Below, piece after piece: positions 17,111-27,542 of a stretch of 64,000 bases of DNA. Made by a program: the position numbers and the translations under genes. The stretch lies in the NCBI RefSeq assembly GCF_927797785.1, contig NZ_CAKMLL010000043.1:1-64000 (forward strand), written 5' to 3'. The notes beneath the pieces were generated by a model, which was given only the letters and a program-made list of their open reading frames with translations, searched no databases and was not told where the DNA came from. This DNA comes from Candidatus Nitrotoga sp. BS. Its GTDB lineage: Bacteria > Pseudomonadota > Gammaproteobacteria > Burkholderiales > Gallionellaceae. Every line of letters begins with the position of its first letter. The first letter of the stretch is position 1.

Positions 17111-17470
17111 AGGATGGTATTCACCCTCCTCTTTTCATTCAAAGCTTTGTAGACTGAAAGTCATATGTCACGCAGACAAAGCAATGAGTATTCGAGTTGT
17201 AGCGTAACTATACTGTCAAGCGACTAGCTAACGTGAGTTTTTAAGGCGGAATAAGTGTCTTTGCTCAATAGCGACAGCTTGGGGTGTGAGTTAGTCATTT
17301 ATGCTACATTAACGTGCACAATCAAGGCCAAAATATAACAACACCAAACAGTTTTATCGTTACAGTAAAACCATCTATACGTTCTGCAACGCAATGTGAA
17401 ACAGAGCTGTTGTACTCATTAAATTGAATTTAATCCTTTTTAAGTTGGATATTGGTTTGTATGAATAGTA
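17111..17470. other. Intergenic region before the first PBP-porin-GGDEF module
   Basis: About 360 AT-rich bases on the way from the acyltransferase gene to the binding-protein-like gene. No coding frame and no strong hairpin were found. It should hold the promoter of the 17471-22091 gene set; I cannot point to a confident -35/-10 pair. Confidence 0.4.
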
Positions 17471-17908
17471 ATGTTAAAAAATAACCTAAATAACTGTTCA
17501 ATTCTATTGATATGTTTTTTTTGCGTTATAACAAAAGGATGGGCAAATGAGCAATACGAAATTGTTACGCATCCTAATCTTAGTGTAAAAAGTCTATCTG
17601 TGAATTCATTACGAGCCATCTTCGGCATGCAGTTAAAAGCGTGGCCAGATGGAACAGCAATTAAAGTTTTTGTACTGCCAGATGACAATTTTTTGCACCA
17701 AAGATTTGCAAAAGAAAAGTTACATGTATTTCCATATCAGCTTCGATTGACTTGGGATCGGCTAGTGTTCTCGGGTACTGGCCAGGCTCCGAATAGTGTC
17801 TCCTCAAGCGCCGAAATGTTAACTAAGATTGCCAGTACACCTGGCTCAATCGGATATTTAGAAATTAGTCACATCAATAATAATGTCCATGTACTTAAAA
17901 TTGAATAA
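17471..17908 (+). CDS. Small periplasmic phosphate-binding-protein-like protein
   Basis: This 145-residue exported protein has a signal peptide (hydrophobic IILLICFFCVIT-like core, cleavage after GWA). The rest is a short version of the PstS-type fold: SVNSLRAIFGMQLKAWPDGT, then a VFVLPDD strand, LTWDRLVFSGTGQAP, and TPGSIGYLEIS, which corresponds to the substrate-loop GAIGYV motif of the family. It is about half the size of PstS, so ligand binding may differ. A paralogue of the same plan lies at 30065-30475. It is followed directly by an outer-membrane barrel and a GGDEF-EAL protein, which suggests a sensory rather than a transport role. Confidence 0.7.
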   Translation: MLKNNLNNCSILLICFFCVITKGWANEQYEIVTHPNLSVKSLSVNSLRAIFGMQLKAWPDGTAIKVFVLPDDNFLHQRFAKEKLHVFPYQLRLTWDRLVFSGTGQAPNSVSSSAEMLTKIASTPGSIGYLEISHINNNVHVLKIE

Positions 17909-17924
17909 GTGTGCATATCGTTAT

Positions 17925-19181
17925 ATGTACTCGTCTATTAAAATTCTAATCGTATCGACTGTACTCTGGCATAGTGCTGCGCAAGCTCAGGAACAAGTAA
18001 ACAATCTAGCAAATAAAAATCTTGTAACATCAGCAACAGACTGGTTTGATAGAGTAGCGTTACCATACAATTTGCAAATTCATGGATTCGCAAGTCAAGC
18101 CTTTATTTCAACTTCAGATAATGATTTTTTCGGAAATACAGATGGAAACGGAAATTTCGGTTTTACTGAGGTAGGGCTTAATGCTTTAGCTCAACCACTA
18201 CCAAAGCTACAGTTGTCAGTTCAGGTTTTATCTCGACGTGCTGGCAATGGAAATTCGGGTGAGCCACGACTCGATTTTGGATTTGCTGACTATCGATTGT
18301 TCTCTCGTGACACGGATCAATTTGGAATTCGGGTCGGAAGATTAAAAAATCCGTTTGGATTTTATAATGACACGCGCGATGTAGCCTTTACACGCCCAAG
18401 TATTTTATTGCCGCAATCCATTTATTTTGACCGAACTCGTAATCTTGGGCTTTCGGGAGATGCGGTACATTTATATGGTGAATCCTCTCATAAAAGTCTT
18501 GGGAGTCTGTCTGTGCAATTTGGAGTGTTCAGGCCATTAGTTGGTGATAAAGATACTGAGTTATCTCTTTTAGGGGGGGATAGAGCGGGTAACTTAACCA
18601 AGAAATTGTCCTATATCGGACGTGGAATTTATGAAACCAATAATAAGCAAATTCGTTTAGCCCTTAGTGGAATATGGTTAGACGTGGGTTATGATCCGGC
18701 AGCAAATGATCCTTTAGCTTCGGGGAACGTACAGTTCACACCTGTTTTCTTTTCTGCACAATACAATGGTGAACGCTGGAGTCTGACTTCAGAATATGCG
18801 ATTCGCCATTTTAAATATAAAAATTTCAATCATCCAGGATTTGATAGTCTAGATTTCACTGGTGAAAGCTATTATTTCCAGAGTGCTTACCGCTTCACCC
18901 CGAAATGGGAAGGTGTTTTACGTTACGATGCTCTCTTTACAGACAGAGCGGACCGTAGTGGTCAACAATACTTTGCTGCATCAGGACGTCCTGCGTACAG
19001 TCGTTTTGCTAAAGATATTACAGTAGGTTTACGTTGGAATGTTACCCCAGCATTTATGCTACGTACTGAATATCATAACGTAAATGGAACCGCTTGGCTT
19101 TCAACATTGGAAAACCCTAGCCCTTCAGACACCCGTCAACACTGGGATCTTTTTGCCGTACAAGCATCTTATCGTTTTTAA
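17925..19181 (+). CDS. Outer-membrane beta-barrel (porin-like) protein
   Basis: A signal peptide ending in AQA is followed by about 395 residues of alternating beta strands that end in an aromatic C-terminal residue (ASYRF), the usual outer-membrane insertion signal. Motifs such as FGIRVGRLKNPFGFYNDTRD and FGFADYRLFSRDTDQF recall the phosphate-selective porin-like (OprP/DUF3138-like) barrels. I prefer the ATG at 17925, which gives a normal signal peptide; an earlier ATG at 17883 would overlap the previous gene. The stop TAA is directly followed by the GTG of the next gene, so the set is likely one operon. A barrel of similar plan lies at 28740-30053. Confidence 0.75.
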   Translation: MYSSIKILIVSTVLWHSAAQAQEQVNNLANKNLVTSATDWFDRVALPYNLQIHGFASQAFISTSDNDFFGNTDGNGNFGFTEVGLNALAQPLPKLQLSVQVLSRRAGNGNSGEPRLDFGFADYRLFSRDTDQFGIRVGRLKNPFGFYNDTRDVAFTRPSILLPQSIYFDRTRNLGLSGDAVHLYGESSHKSLGSLSVQFGVFRPLVGDKDTELSLLGGDRAGNLTKKLSYIGRGIYETNNKQIRLALSGIWLDVGYDPAANDPLASGNVQFTPVFFSAQYNGERWSLTSEYAIRHFKYKNFNHPGFDSLDFTGESYYFQSAYRFTPKWEGVLRYDALFTDRADRSGQQYFAASGRPAYSRFAKDITVGLRWNVTPAFMLRTEYHNVNGTAWLSTLENPSPSDTRQHWDLFAVQASYRF

Positions 19182-22091
19182 GTGAAAATTTTGAAGAGTA
19201 AGAAATTGTCATTTCTGAGTCTGAAATGGAAGATATTGCTATTAAGCAGTCTGATTCTATTGGTGGTAGTCGTTTCATTTTGTATTGTTAGCTATCTTGG
19301 ACAGATGGCAAATTTTGAGAATCAGCAGGATTCGGAGTATCAGCGACATGCGCGTGAGGTGGGTACCTTAATTAAGGATTCGTCTAAAAGTTTACATCAA
19401 ATAGTCGAGACTATTCCAATTTTGGAGGGTATGGGCGCGGCTTTAAGAGTAAATAATGGAGAGAAAATAAAACTTGCTTTTGATCAACATTGGCCATTAC
19501 TTCAATTCCATAATGGAGTGGAATTTGTTCGCTTTTATAGTACATCGGGTCAACTTATAGCGAGCTGGGGTATGTATGAATCCATCACCTGCGAACATGA
19601 TGCAATGCATGGTTGTAAAGAAGATGCCATGACCAGTTGGGTTGATACTGCAAATCAAACTGAACAGCCACTTAGCCCCATACTCTGTAAGGACCGCTGC
19701 GAGCAGCTTATTATTGCACCATTATTGGTTCAAGGTGAAAAAGCAGGTGTGGTGGCAATGGGCGTTTCTCTGGCAGATGCTTTTTTGAAGTTTAAAAGCA
19801 TATCAGATGCTGATATCGGTTTGCTAATTAAGCCTCAAGAAGATTTTTCTGACTATGAAAAAACATTAATGCCTGATTGGGGTGTTCGTATTATTGCGCT
19901 TACTAATAGCAAAATAAATCTTGAGCTAATAAAGCAAGCGATGCGTCTATTTCCAGATTTAAGTAGCTTGGAACCAGGGGTTGAATTTAATTGGGACAAT
20001 CGCTATCAGCAAATCAAACTATTTCCTTTAGTCACTTCCGTTGCATCTGGTAAGGCATACTTTATTATCATCACGGATGTAACGCGAGCGGTTAAAAATA
20101 TACATGAATCAATTTTGAAAATTGCATTAATTGGGTTATTTGGCCTTGTCTTTTCGGAAATATTGTTGCTTCTGATTCTTACCAGAACATTGTCCCGTTT
20201 GAAGAGCTTTACTTTAGTATTACCATTGCTGGCCAAAGCGAATTTTGAAAAATTTCGGTCTTCACTTCTATTGCCTAAGCAGGCAAATCAATTCAGTGAT
20301 GAGGTTGATGTGCTTTACAACGCTGCAGAGAAATTGTCACATCAATTAGAACGACTTGAGAATGAAGTTACCGACCGAACAAAGATGTTGGTTGAGCAAA
20401 GGGACGAGTTAAGTAAGGAAAGAGATTTTATTTCAAATTTACTTGATACAGCACAAGTAATTGTTTTGACGCAAAATGCGAATGGAAAAATTCTTACACT
20501 TAATGCTTATGGTGAGATGCTCATACGGTATAAAGTAAGCGAATTGCGGGGAACACCTTTTGTTGACATTCTTGCTTTAGAAGGCGAGATTCAAGATCTA
20601 TCTGCTAGTCTTGAAGAACTATATCTTGGCCAACGAGAGCAATTTCGTCATGAAGCAATGGCAAATTGTAAGGATGGCTCAATACGTCAAGTTGTTTGGT
20701 TGCATTCACGTTTGAATTGGCATTCAGAAAATGATTCGGCAGTGTTATCGGTTGGTCTGGATATCACGGAATACAAGCGAGTTGAAGGCCATTTAGCCTG
20801 GCTTGCGGATCATGATCCTCTAACAAATTTATTTAATCGGCGTCGCTTTAGTGAGGAGTTGGAACTAACTTTAAGTTGGGCTGATAGATATAAGCGACCA
20901 GGCGCTCTTTTATTCTTTGACCTCGATAGATTTAAATATATCAATGACACAAGTGGGCACCAAGCGGGTGATGCATTGCTCAGAATGGTTGCGGATATGT
21001 TATCTAACACGGTACGTACTAACGACATCACAGGACGTTTAGGTGGTGATGAATTTGCAATAATTTTGCCTGAAATTAAGGTGGAGGATGCCATTGAAGT
21101 TGCCAAGAAGATTCTTGCTTATCTAGGCAATGCGGAATTAACGATAAACGGTCGGACACATAAAATTTCAGCCAGTATTGGTATAGCACTTTTCCCTGAG
21201 CATGGGTGTAATGTTCATGATTTGTTAGCAATTGCAGATCTAGCGATGTATCAAGCTAAAGAGAGTGGTCGCGGAGGATGGTATTTATTTTCTGAAAAAG
21301 ACCGTAGCCGTGAGCGCATGCATACGCTTGTGTACTGGAAAGAAAAAATTGAGTATGCGCACTTAAATGGCAATTTTCTGCTTTATTTGCAACCCATTGC
21401 AAATATCAAAAGCAAGGATGTTGAGTACTATGAGGTGCTGCTACGTATGCGTGATAGAGATGGCTCAGTGCTTTCACCTGCCGGATTCATTCAAGCGGCA
21501 GAGCATACAGGATTAATTCATGCAATCGATCATATGGTGTTGCATAAGGCTATTGCACTGGTTGCTAAAATTAATCAGCATGGGTCAAGTATCAAGCTTT
21601 CAATTAATTTGTCTGCACATGCATTTAATGATCCCGAATTGCTGCCAATAATTAAACGGGAGCTTGAGCGCAATCTTGTAGATCCTGGGACTTTGGTATT
21701 TGAAATAACCGAAACAGCAGCACTACAAGATTTACCGGGTGCCCGCAGCCTTATGATAGAAATTAAAGAGTTGGGTTGTGGTTTTGTCCTTGATGATTTT
21801 GGTGTTGGGTTCTCCTCTTTTTATTATTTGCGAGAGCTGCCAGTTGATTCGATAAAATTGGATGGCTCATTTATACAAAATTTGGTTAATAGTAAAGATG
21901 ATCAAATCTTAGTAAAAGCATTGTGTAGTGTGGCGAGGGGGTTTAATAAGACGATTACAGCTGAATTCGTGGAGAATGAAGAAACACTTCTTCTATTAGA
22001 AACGATGGGTATAGACTATGCTCAGGGATATTTTATCGGCAAACCAGCGCTTTATAGCGACTTTTTTCAGGTTGATTCTGTGTCCAATTGA
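19182..22091 (+). CDS. Membrane-bound GGDEF-EAL protein with periplasmic sensor and PAS domain
   Basis: This 969-residue c-di-GMP enzyme has the order TM1 (17-40), a periplasmic Cache-like sensor (about 41-310), TM2 (312-334), a coiled coil (385-425), PAS (418-535), GGDEF (545-705) and EAL (725-965). The cyclase site is intact (GRLGGDEF near 620), and RTND five residues before it forms an inhibitory I-site. In the EAL domain the signature is EVLLR rather than EALLR, but EITET, LDDFGVGFSS and the KLDGSF lysine are kept, so hydrolysis is plausible. The start is GTG 19182, touching the porin stop. It probably reads a signal relayed by the binding protein and barrel encoded just upstream. Confidence 0.9.
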   Translation: MKILKSKKLSFLSLKWKILLLSSLILLVVVVSFCIVSYLGQMANFENQQDSEYQRHAREVGTLIKDSSKSLHQIVETIPILEGMGAALRVNNGEKIKLAFDQHWPLLQFHNGVEFVRFYSTSGQLIASWGMYESITCEHDAMHGCKEDAMTSWVDTANQTEQPLSPILCKDRCEQLIIAPLLVQGEKAGVVAMGVSLADAFLKFKSISDADIGLLIKPQEDFSDYEKTLMPDWGVRIIALTNSKINLELIKQAMRLFPDLSSLEPGVEFNWDNRYQQIKLFPLVTSVASGKAYFIIITDVTRAVKNIHESILKIALIGLFGLVFSEILLLLILTRTLSRLKSFTLVLPLLAKANFEKFRSSLLLPKQANQFSDEVDVLYNAAEKLSHQLERLENEVTDRTKMLVEQRDELSKERDFISNLLDTAQVIVLTQNANGKILTLNAYGEMLIRYKVSELRGTPFVDILALEGEIQDLSASLEELYLGQREQFRHEAMANCKDGSIRQVVWLHSRLNWHSENDSAVLSVGLDITEYKRVEGHLAWLADHDPLTNLFNRRRFSEELELTLSWADRYKRPGALLFFDLDRFKYINDTSGHQAGDALLRMVADMLSNTVRTNDITGRLGGDEFAIILPEIKVEDAIEVAKKILAYLGNAELTINGRTHKISASIGIALFPEHGCNVHDLLAIADLAMYQAKESGRGGWYLFSEKDRSRERMHTLVYWKEKIEYAHLNGNFLLYLQPIANIKSKDVEYYEVLLRMRDRDGSVLSPAGFIQAAEHTGLIHAIDHMVLHKAIALVAKINQHGSSIKLSINLSAHAFNDPELLPIIKRELERNLVDPGTLVFEITETAALQDLPGARSLMIEIKELGCGFVLDDFGVGFSSFYYLRELPVDSIKLDGSFIQNLVNSKDDQILVKALCSVARGFNKTITAEFVENEETLLLLETMGIDYAQGYFIGKPALYSDFFQVDSVSN

Positions 22092-22118
22092 TAGAGCTCA
22101 TTGTGGTTTGAGGTCGGT

Positions 22119-23401
22119 TGTCAATAATGGACACCAACGGGTTCATGCTGCTAACCTACTCCTATAGAATTGATGCTCAAATGCGACAGGAGACAGATAT
22201 TCCAAATGTGCCTGTTTGCGCTGCCGCCGGTAAAATATTTCGATGTATTCGGTGATGGCCTGAATGGCCTCGGCGCGGGTCTTGAAGCGCCGGTGGTGCA
22301 CTAATTCATTTTTGAGTAATCCCCAGAAGCTTTCCATGGGGGCGTGTCGTAGCAATTTCCCCGGCGCGACATCAAGGGCACCATGCTGAACTGATCGAGC
22401 AATTTTCTGTACTCATAGGCGCAATACTGGCTACCCCGATCCGAGTGGTGTATCAGTCCGCGCGGTGGGCATTTTGTCGCTATACCGCGAAACAATGATT
22501 AGCTGACCAAATTTTAGGTCATGCGCTCGCTCATGGCGTATCCCACCAGATCGCCACTGAACAAATCTTTGTGGCCTGCCAGATAGAGCCAACCCTCATC
22601 CGTCGGGATGTAGGTGATGTCGGTCACCGAGATCTGATTGGGGGCGGTCGCCTTGAATGTCTGCTCCAGCAAATTTGGCGCAACCGGCATGACGTGATCC
22701 GGGTTCGTCGTCGCCTTGAACTTGCGTTTTTTTGTTTGCAGCGTATCCCCCATTTCACACGAATACATTTGATGCTGTGAACACTGGTATTGACGCCGTT
22801 TTCAGCCAAATCTTCCTTGAGTCGCTCGAGACCATCGGTCTCGCGGGTGCGCGGGTGGGCAGCTCGGATTTCCACTTCCAGTCGCCCCTCTTTCTGAGCC
22901 CGTTTTGATGGTGAACGCCCAAGCCAAGCGGTATAACCGCTCGGCGAAACTTCGTAGATATGGCACATAAACGGCACCGGGTCATCCCCCTGACATTCCT
23001 TCATCATCGCGTACTTCACCGCACTTCCCTGGCAAAGTACGCTGCCGCTTTTTTTAACAGGTCGCGCTCCATTTTGATTTCCGCCAGTTCACGTTGGGTC
23101 TTGGTTAGGCCCAGTTCAATCTCGGTTAACGGCCGTTGTGTCTTGCCGACATCGCCCAATTTGCACGGCCTTTAACCAATACTTCAATGTGGAAACAGGC
23201 ATCGACAAATGCCAGGCAGCTTCCTTCGGGCTTAACCCTTCTTCTGTGACTTGCTTGGCCGCCTGTTCACGAAATTCTTTGCTGAAAATTGTGTTGGGTA
23301 TTCTTTGCTTCATTTCACACCTCCGTTTCAAGTTTAACAAAACGTTGGTGTCCATTTCTCTCAGCTTACTTCACCATCTATTGGTCAAGTTTTTACGGAC
23401 A
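22119..23401 (-). mobile_element. Dead IS3-family insertion sequence
   Basis: Minus-strand pieces of both IS3 genes are present in order. OrfA (23355 down to about 23116) has EFREQAAKQVTEEGLSPKEA, a helix-turn-helix. OrfB follows in at least three frames: a HTH_21-like part (23019-22755), the first catalytic block with SVTDITYIPTDEGWLYLAG (22768-22514), the second with HSDRGSQYCAYEYRKLL (22495-22301) and the last with MESFWGLLKNELVHHRRF (22355-22143). Several frameshifts break it. Imperfect inverted ends are TGTCAATAATGGACACC at 22119 and the complement of the end at 23401 (TGTCCGTAAAAACTTGACC). Flanking bases show no clear target duplication. The element cannot move by itself. Confidence 0.75.
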
Positions 23402-23501
23402 CCTTGATAGGCAGCTTTGCTGCGAACAGTTTTTCGTAAACTTTGAGTGCAAAATTTCCCAAGGCTATGTGCCGTCATGTGCAGTTATAGAATCCCACTA
23501 T

Positions 23502-23789
23502 TTACACCTTCATGTCTTGCGTGGACTCTATCTGGTTTGCATGCTCCCATTGCCACACCCGCTCCATCTTAAATTTCAAGAAGAAACGTTCCATCACTGT
23601 ATTATCCCAATAATTACTTTTGCGACTCATACTACAAATGATGCCATATTGTTTCAGTAAGTCTTGGAATTCGTGGCTGGCGTACTGACTAACTTGATCC
23701 GAATGCAATACAGTCCAACCGTTGTTTGCCTCTGTCCAATTGTCATCTGCAACGCCTGACAGACTAGAGCGATACTGGGGTTTCGACAA
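23502..23789 (-). pseudogene. Second IS3-family OrfB fragment
   Basis: A separate minus-strand fragment carries HSDQVSQYASHEFQDLLKQY and SMSRKSNYWDNTVMERFF, the D-E part of an IS3-family catalytic domain. Its wording differs from the IS at 22119-23401, so it comes from another element. It is cut on both sides and lies next to that element, making a small graveyard of IS sequence between the two c-di-GMP modules. Confidence 0.7.
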
Positions 23790-24182
23790 TTCTCACTGTG
23801 TGGATTGGAAACATCAAAAGCGAGTTTATACTGGTCGCGATGAGGTGGAAACTGAAGCGAATGTTTGTCTTGGCAGGGTAATGCAAGAAGGAAAAGATTA
23901 ATTTTCGGTGGAAATGACCGTTAATGAGAGACTGACAACTGATTTGATGAAAAGCTGAAAATACAATTTCAGCTTGATAAGCCCGAATTGTTTGCAGCTT
24001 TGACGGTAAGTTCGACAGGTGTTTTAGAGCATTTGATAAATTCAGCTATCCTGATGGTGAACCCTAATGGCCTGATGGTGAAACTTGTGGCACGATGATG
24101 GAACTTATGCTGAAAGCAGTTATACGCGACCGAATATGCCAAATCCATGTGAATACACCTCTGTAGACGGTCACCTGTACCG
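23790..24182. other. Scar region upstream of the hybrid histidine kinase
   Basis: About 390 bases. It contains a perfect 9-bp hairpin, AAGCTGAAA/TTTCAGCTT (23952-23975), without a T-run, and the direct repeat CCTGATGGTGAA twice near 24052-24080. No coding frame with family features was seen. It should carry the promoter for the gene set that starts at 24183. Confidence 0.4.
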
Positions 24183-26558
24183 ATGAAACTGCGCAAACTC
24201 TCAATATGGTTTTCTGTGGGGGTGTTGCTGGTGTTGGGTGCAAACATGTTGTGTGTTGTGCTGATTGATCAGGCATACAGCAAAATGTTGGCCGTGCAAG
24301 AGCATCGGCGGCTGTCCATTGAATTGGCCAACGAACTGCAACAAGAGACCAAGCAGCTAACCAAGTTGGTCCGCGCGTACACGACCACTGGCGAGCTGCG
24401 CTATCTGTTTTATTACTACGACATCCTCGCCATACGTCAGGGCGAAAAACCTGCGCCTGCCATGTTTGATCCCGCGATTTATTGGGATGATGTGATTGCA
24501 GAGCGGGTGCTGCATGTCATACCTGAACAAGGTGAACGCGTTGCATTAACGGACAGGATGCGCGCTTTGGGTTTCAACGCACTGGAACTCCAGGCACTAA
24601 CGCGGGTTTTTGCAGCCACTGAGGCAATGGAGAAAACCGAACAAATCGCTTTTGCCGCTACGCAAGGGCTTTATGACCCGGACAAACGCGTATTCGTTTC
24701 TGAAGGGGCTCCTCGCCTCGATTTTGCCAGCAAGCTAGTTTACAGTCAGGTTTATAACCGGCTGAAAGCTGATTTGACACACGCTGTCGAGGGACTAAAG
24801 GAACAAGTCAGCAAACGCACCCAGAGCGAGGTCGAGCAAGCAACCGCACGCTTGCAGCGGCTCATTATGGTTTTGTTGGCAAGCATGGTGGTCTCCATCG
24901 GTCTGGTTGGATTAGCTTTTAACACTGTGCGTCTTCAGGTATTAAAGCCGATCGAGCGACTCAAGTTGTCTGCCGACCGATTGTCGGCAGGTGATTACAC
25001 TAGCCGCACCCGTCTGGATTCGGCACGGGGTTCAGAGGTAGATGAATTAGCCGTGTTGAACGAGACGTTTGACAGCATGGCGCAATCAATTGAAGCTGAT
25101 ATCAGCCGCCGCCAAACTGTACAGTTGGCATTGGAAAAAGCGCGCAACCAAGCCGAGAAGGCGACCAAGATTAAATCCATGTTTTTGGCTACGATGAGCC
25201 ATGAAATTCGCACCCCCATGAACGCTATTCTAGGCATGTCCTACTTGACGCTAAAGACCAGCCTGAATGCGCGTCAGCGCGATTATATTTCCAAGGTGCA
25301 TAACGCCGCCAAGATGCTGATGGACATCATCAACAACGTTTTGGATTTTTCCAAGATTGAAGCTGGCAAGCTAGAGCTGGAACAAAATCGCTTTCTGGTT
25401 GAGGAGGTGGTTTCCAACGCTCTGGCCTTGTTGCAGCAGCGTGCTTACGAAAAAGAAGTGGAATTATTGTTTGAAATAGACACCCCTCATTTATTAGGTG
25501 AAGGCGGCGCTTTTGTTGGGGATGCGCTGCGCCTGGGACAAATCCTCATCAATTTGTTATCCAACGCCATCAAATTTACGCATAGTGGTCATGTCAAGTT
25601 GACGTTGGGTATTGACGCACAAAATGCCGAATCGATGACACTGCGCTTTGCCGTGAGCGATACAGGTATCGGCATGACGGCGGAACAGATAGAAAACTTG
25701 TTTCAAGAGTTCAGTCAGGCGGATGGTTCTACTACGCGAAAATACGGGGGGACAGGCTTGGGATTGGTGATTGCCAAGCGTTTTGTTGAGCTGATGGGGG
25801 GGCGTATCTGGGTAGAAAGTAAACCCGATGCAGGCTCGCACTTTATCTTTACTGCTTGCCTCTTGCGTGCGCAACAGAGCATGGCTTCCCCAGCGAGTTT
25901 GCCCGGTGTAGTGACTCTGCGCGTTTTGGTCGTGGACGATCAACCCGAATCGCGCATGGTGCTGGTCAAAATATTGCGTCATCTTGGCGTGGGTCAGACA
26001 CCGGAAGCCGGCATCGACAGTGCCGAAAACGGGCAGATTGCGCTAGAGATGATTGCCCAGGCGCAGCAACAAGGCCGCCCCTATCATCTGCTGATGTTGG
26101 ACTGGGTCATGCCCGATATGGATGGGGAACAAGTCTTGCGCAGCCTGCTCGCACAACCTACAGACAACCAGCCTTTGCCGGTCATCGTCTCCGCCTACGA
26201 TACGGATATCATGCACGACACAGTCGTCAGATTGAATGCTCATCTATTTCTCTCCAAACCTGTATTACCTGAGGCGCTGCGGCATTTACTCAGGGGGCTG
26301 TCGAAGCATGTGCCCGAATTGCCATCGCATAAAGCTAGTGCACCACCAGCGACTGTCACGCTACCAGGCCAATGGCCAGACTGTTTGCCTCAACTCAAAA
26401 TATTGCTGGGAGAATGCAATGTTGAGGCGGCAGATTTGTGGCAAACTCACAAGCCCGCATTTGCAAGCAAAATGCCAGTGCAAACCGTACATCGCATCTC
26501 GATGGCGCTGGAAAATTTTGATTTTGATATTGCTTTGGACTTGTTGCCGGAAACTTGA
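24183..26558 (+). CDS. Hybrid sensor histidine kinase (HAMP-HisKA-HATPase-REC)
   Basis: This 791-residue membrane kinase has TM1 (8-29), a periplasmic sensor of about 195 residues, TM2 (226-246), HAMP (247-300) and HisKA with the phosphoacceptor in MSHEIRTPMNAILG (near 340). HATPase follows with LLSNAIKFTHSG, DTGIGM and GGTGLGLVIAKR. A receiver domain (580-705) has Asp in MLDWVMPDMDG (near 638) and Lys in LSKPVLPEALR. The last 70 residues have no clear domain. The next gene, a REC-GGDEF protein, begins 37 bases later and is its likely partner, giving a phosphorelay that controls c-di-GMP. Confidence 0.9.
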   Translation: MKLRKLSIWFSVGVLLVLGANMLCVVLIDQAYSKMLAVQEHRRLSIELANELQQETKQLTKLVRAYTTTGELRYLFYYYDILAIRQGEKPAPAMFDPAIYWDDVIAERVLHVIPEQGERVALTDRMRALGFNALELQALTRVFAATEAMEKTEQIAFAATQGLYDPDKRVFVSEGAPRLDFASKLVYSQVYNRLKADLTHAVEGLKEQVSKRTQSEVEQATARLQRLIMVLLASMVVSIGLVGLAFNTVRLQVLKPIERLKLSADRLSAGDYTSRTRLDSARGSEVDELAVLNETFDSMAQSIEADISRRQTVQLALEKARNQAEKATKIKSMFLATMSHEIRTPMNAILGMSYLTLKTSLNARQRDYISKVHNAAKMLMDIINNVLDFSKIEAGKLELEQNRFLVEEVVSNALALLQQRAYEKEVELLFEIDTPHLLGEGGAFVGDALRLGQILINLLSNAIKFTHSGHVKLTLGIDAQNAESMTLRFAVSDTGIGMTAEQIENLFQEFSQADGSTTRKYGGTGLGLVIAKRFVELMGGRIWVESKPDAGSHFIFTACLLRAQQSMASPASLPGVVTLRVLVVDDQPESRMVLVKILRHLGVGQTPEAGIDSAENGQIALEMIAQAQQQGRPYHLLMLDWVMPDMDGEQVLRSLLAQPTDNQPLPVIVSAYDTDIMHDTVVRLNAHLFLSKPVLPEALRHLLRGLSKHVPELPSHKASAPPATVTLPGQWPDCLPQLKILLGECNVEAADLWQTHKPAFASKMPVQTVHRISMALENFDFDIALDLLPET

Positions 26559-26595
26559 AGCACTAAAACTTTAAAACCTAGCGGAGTGCAATCCC

Positions 26596-27540
26596 ATGTT
26601 TGCCGAAACCGAACGCGCGACTATTTTGCTGGTGGACGATGTCCCCTCAAACCTCAGCTTGTTGAGCAGTATCTTGCGCGATGAGTACCGTGTTCAGTTG
26701 GCGACCAGCGGCGCTAAAGCCCTGGAGCTGGTAGCGACCAACTCGCCGGATTTGATTTTGCTGGATGTGATGATGCCGGAGATGGATGGTTATGAAGTCT
26801 GCAAGCGCCTCAAAGCCAATCCAGATACCTGTGATATTCCCGTGTTGTTCGTCACTGCCCGCAATCAAACCGAAGATGAAGAACTTGGACTGACGCTGGG
26901 CGCAATGGACTACATTCATAAGCCGATTAGCCCACCGATTATCAGAGCAAGGGTGCGTAATCACATTGCACTCAAGCTGCAAACCGATGCGTTAAAACGG
27001 CTTTCTTTCATGGATGGGCTAACACAAGTCGCCAATCGACGTCGTTTCGACGACACGTTGGACAACGAGCTACGGCGTGCGGCACGGCAGCAATATGAAC
27101 TGTCCTTGCTGATGATGGATGTGGATTGCTTCAAACTGTTTAACGACCACTATGGGCACGGATTGGGCGATCAGTGTTTAACGCGGGTCGCCCAAGCCAT
27201 GCAGGCTGAGGTGAACCGTCCGCTGGATTTGCTAGCGCGCTACGGTGGCGAAGAATTTGTCGTTTTGTTGCCAGAAACCGATCTGGAAGGTGCGCGCAAA
27301 GTGGCCGAATCCTTGCGTGAAACCGTTGCCGCCATACAGATTCCCCACGTCCACTCACTAGCTGCAGCACATATAACGATCAGCATCGGTGTCGCTTGCA
27401 ACACCCAGAGCGAAACAAACTCAGCGGCGGAGTTGCTCAAGCTAGCTGACCAAGCGCTCTACTTCGCCAAACAATCTGGGCGCAATCAGGTAAAGTCTTG
27501 GCATCACAATAAATCCATTCCGAGGACGAGGAACGACTAA
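26596..27540 (+). CDS. PleD-like response regulator with diguanylate cyclase domain
   Basis: This 314-residue protein has a receiver (9-125, phosphoacceptor Asp in LILLDVMMPEMDG near 56, Lys in HKPISPP) and a GGDEF domain (145-305) with the intact site RYGGEEF near 216. RPLD five residues before it is an inhibitory I-site, so product feedback is expected. CGGAG lies 9 bases before the ATG. Phosphorylation by the upstream hybrid kinase should promote dimerisation and c-di-GMP synthesis. The stop is 2 bases before the next gene, implying one operon. Confidence 0.93.
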   Translation: MFAETERATILLVDDVPSNLSLLSSILRDEYRVQLATSGAKALELVATNSPDLILLDVMMPEMDGYEVCKRLKANPDTCDIPVLFVTARNQTEDEELGLTLGAMDYIHKPISPPIIRARVRNHIALKLQTDALKRLSFMDGLTQVANRRRFDDTLDNELRRAARQQYELSLLMMDVDCFKLFNDHYGHGLGDQCLTRVAQAMQAEVNRPLDLLARYGGEEFVVLLPETDLEGARKVAESLRETVAAIQIPHVHSLAAAHITISIGVACNTQSETNSAAELLKLADQALYFAKQSGRNQVKSWHHNKSIPRTRND

Positions 27541-27542
27541 GC

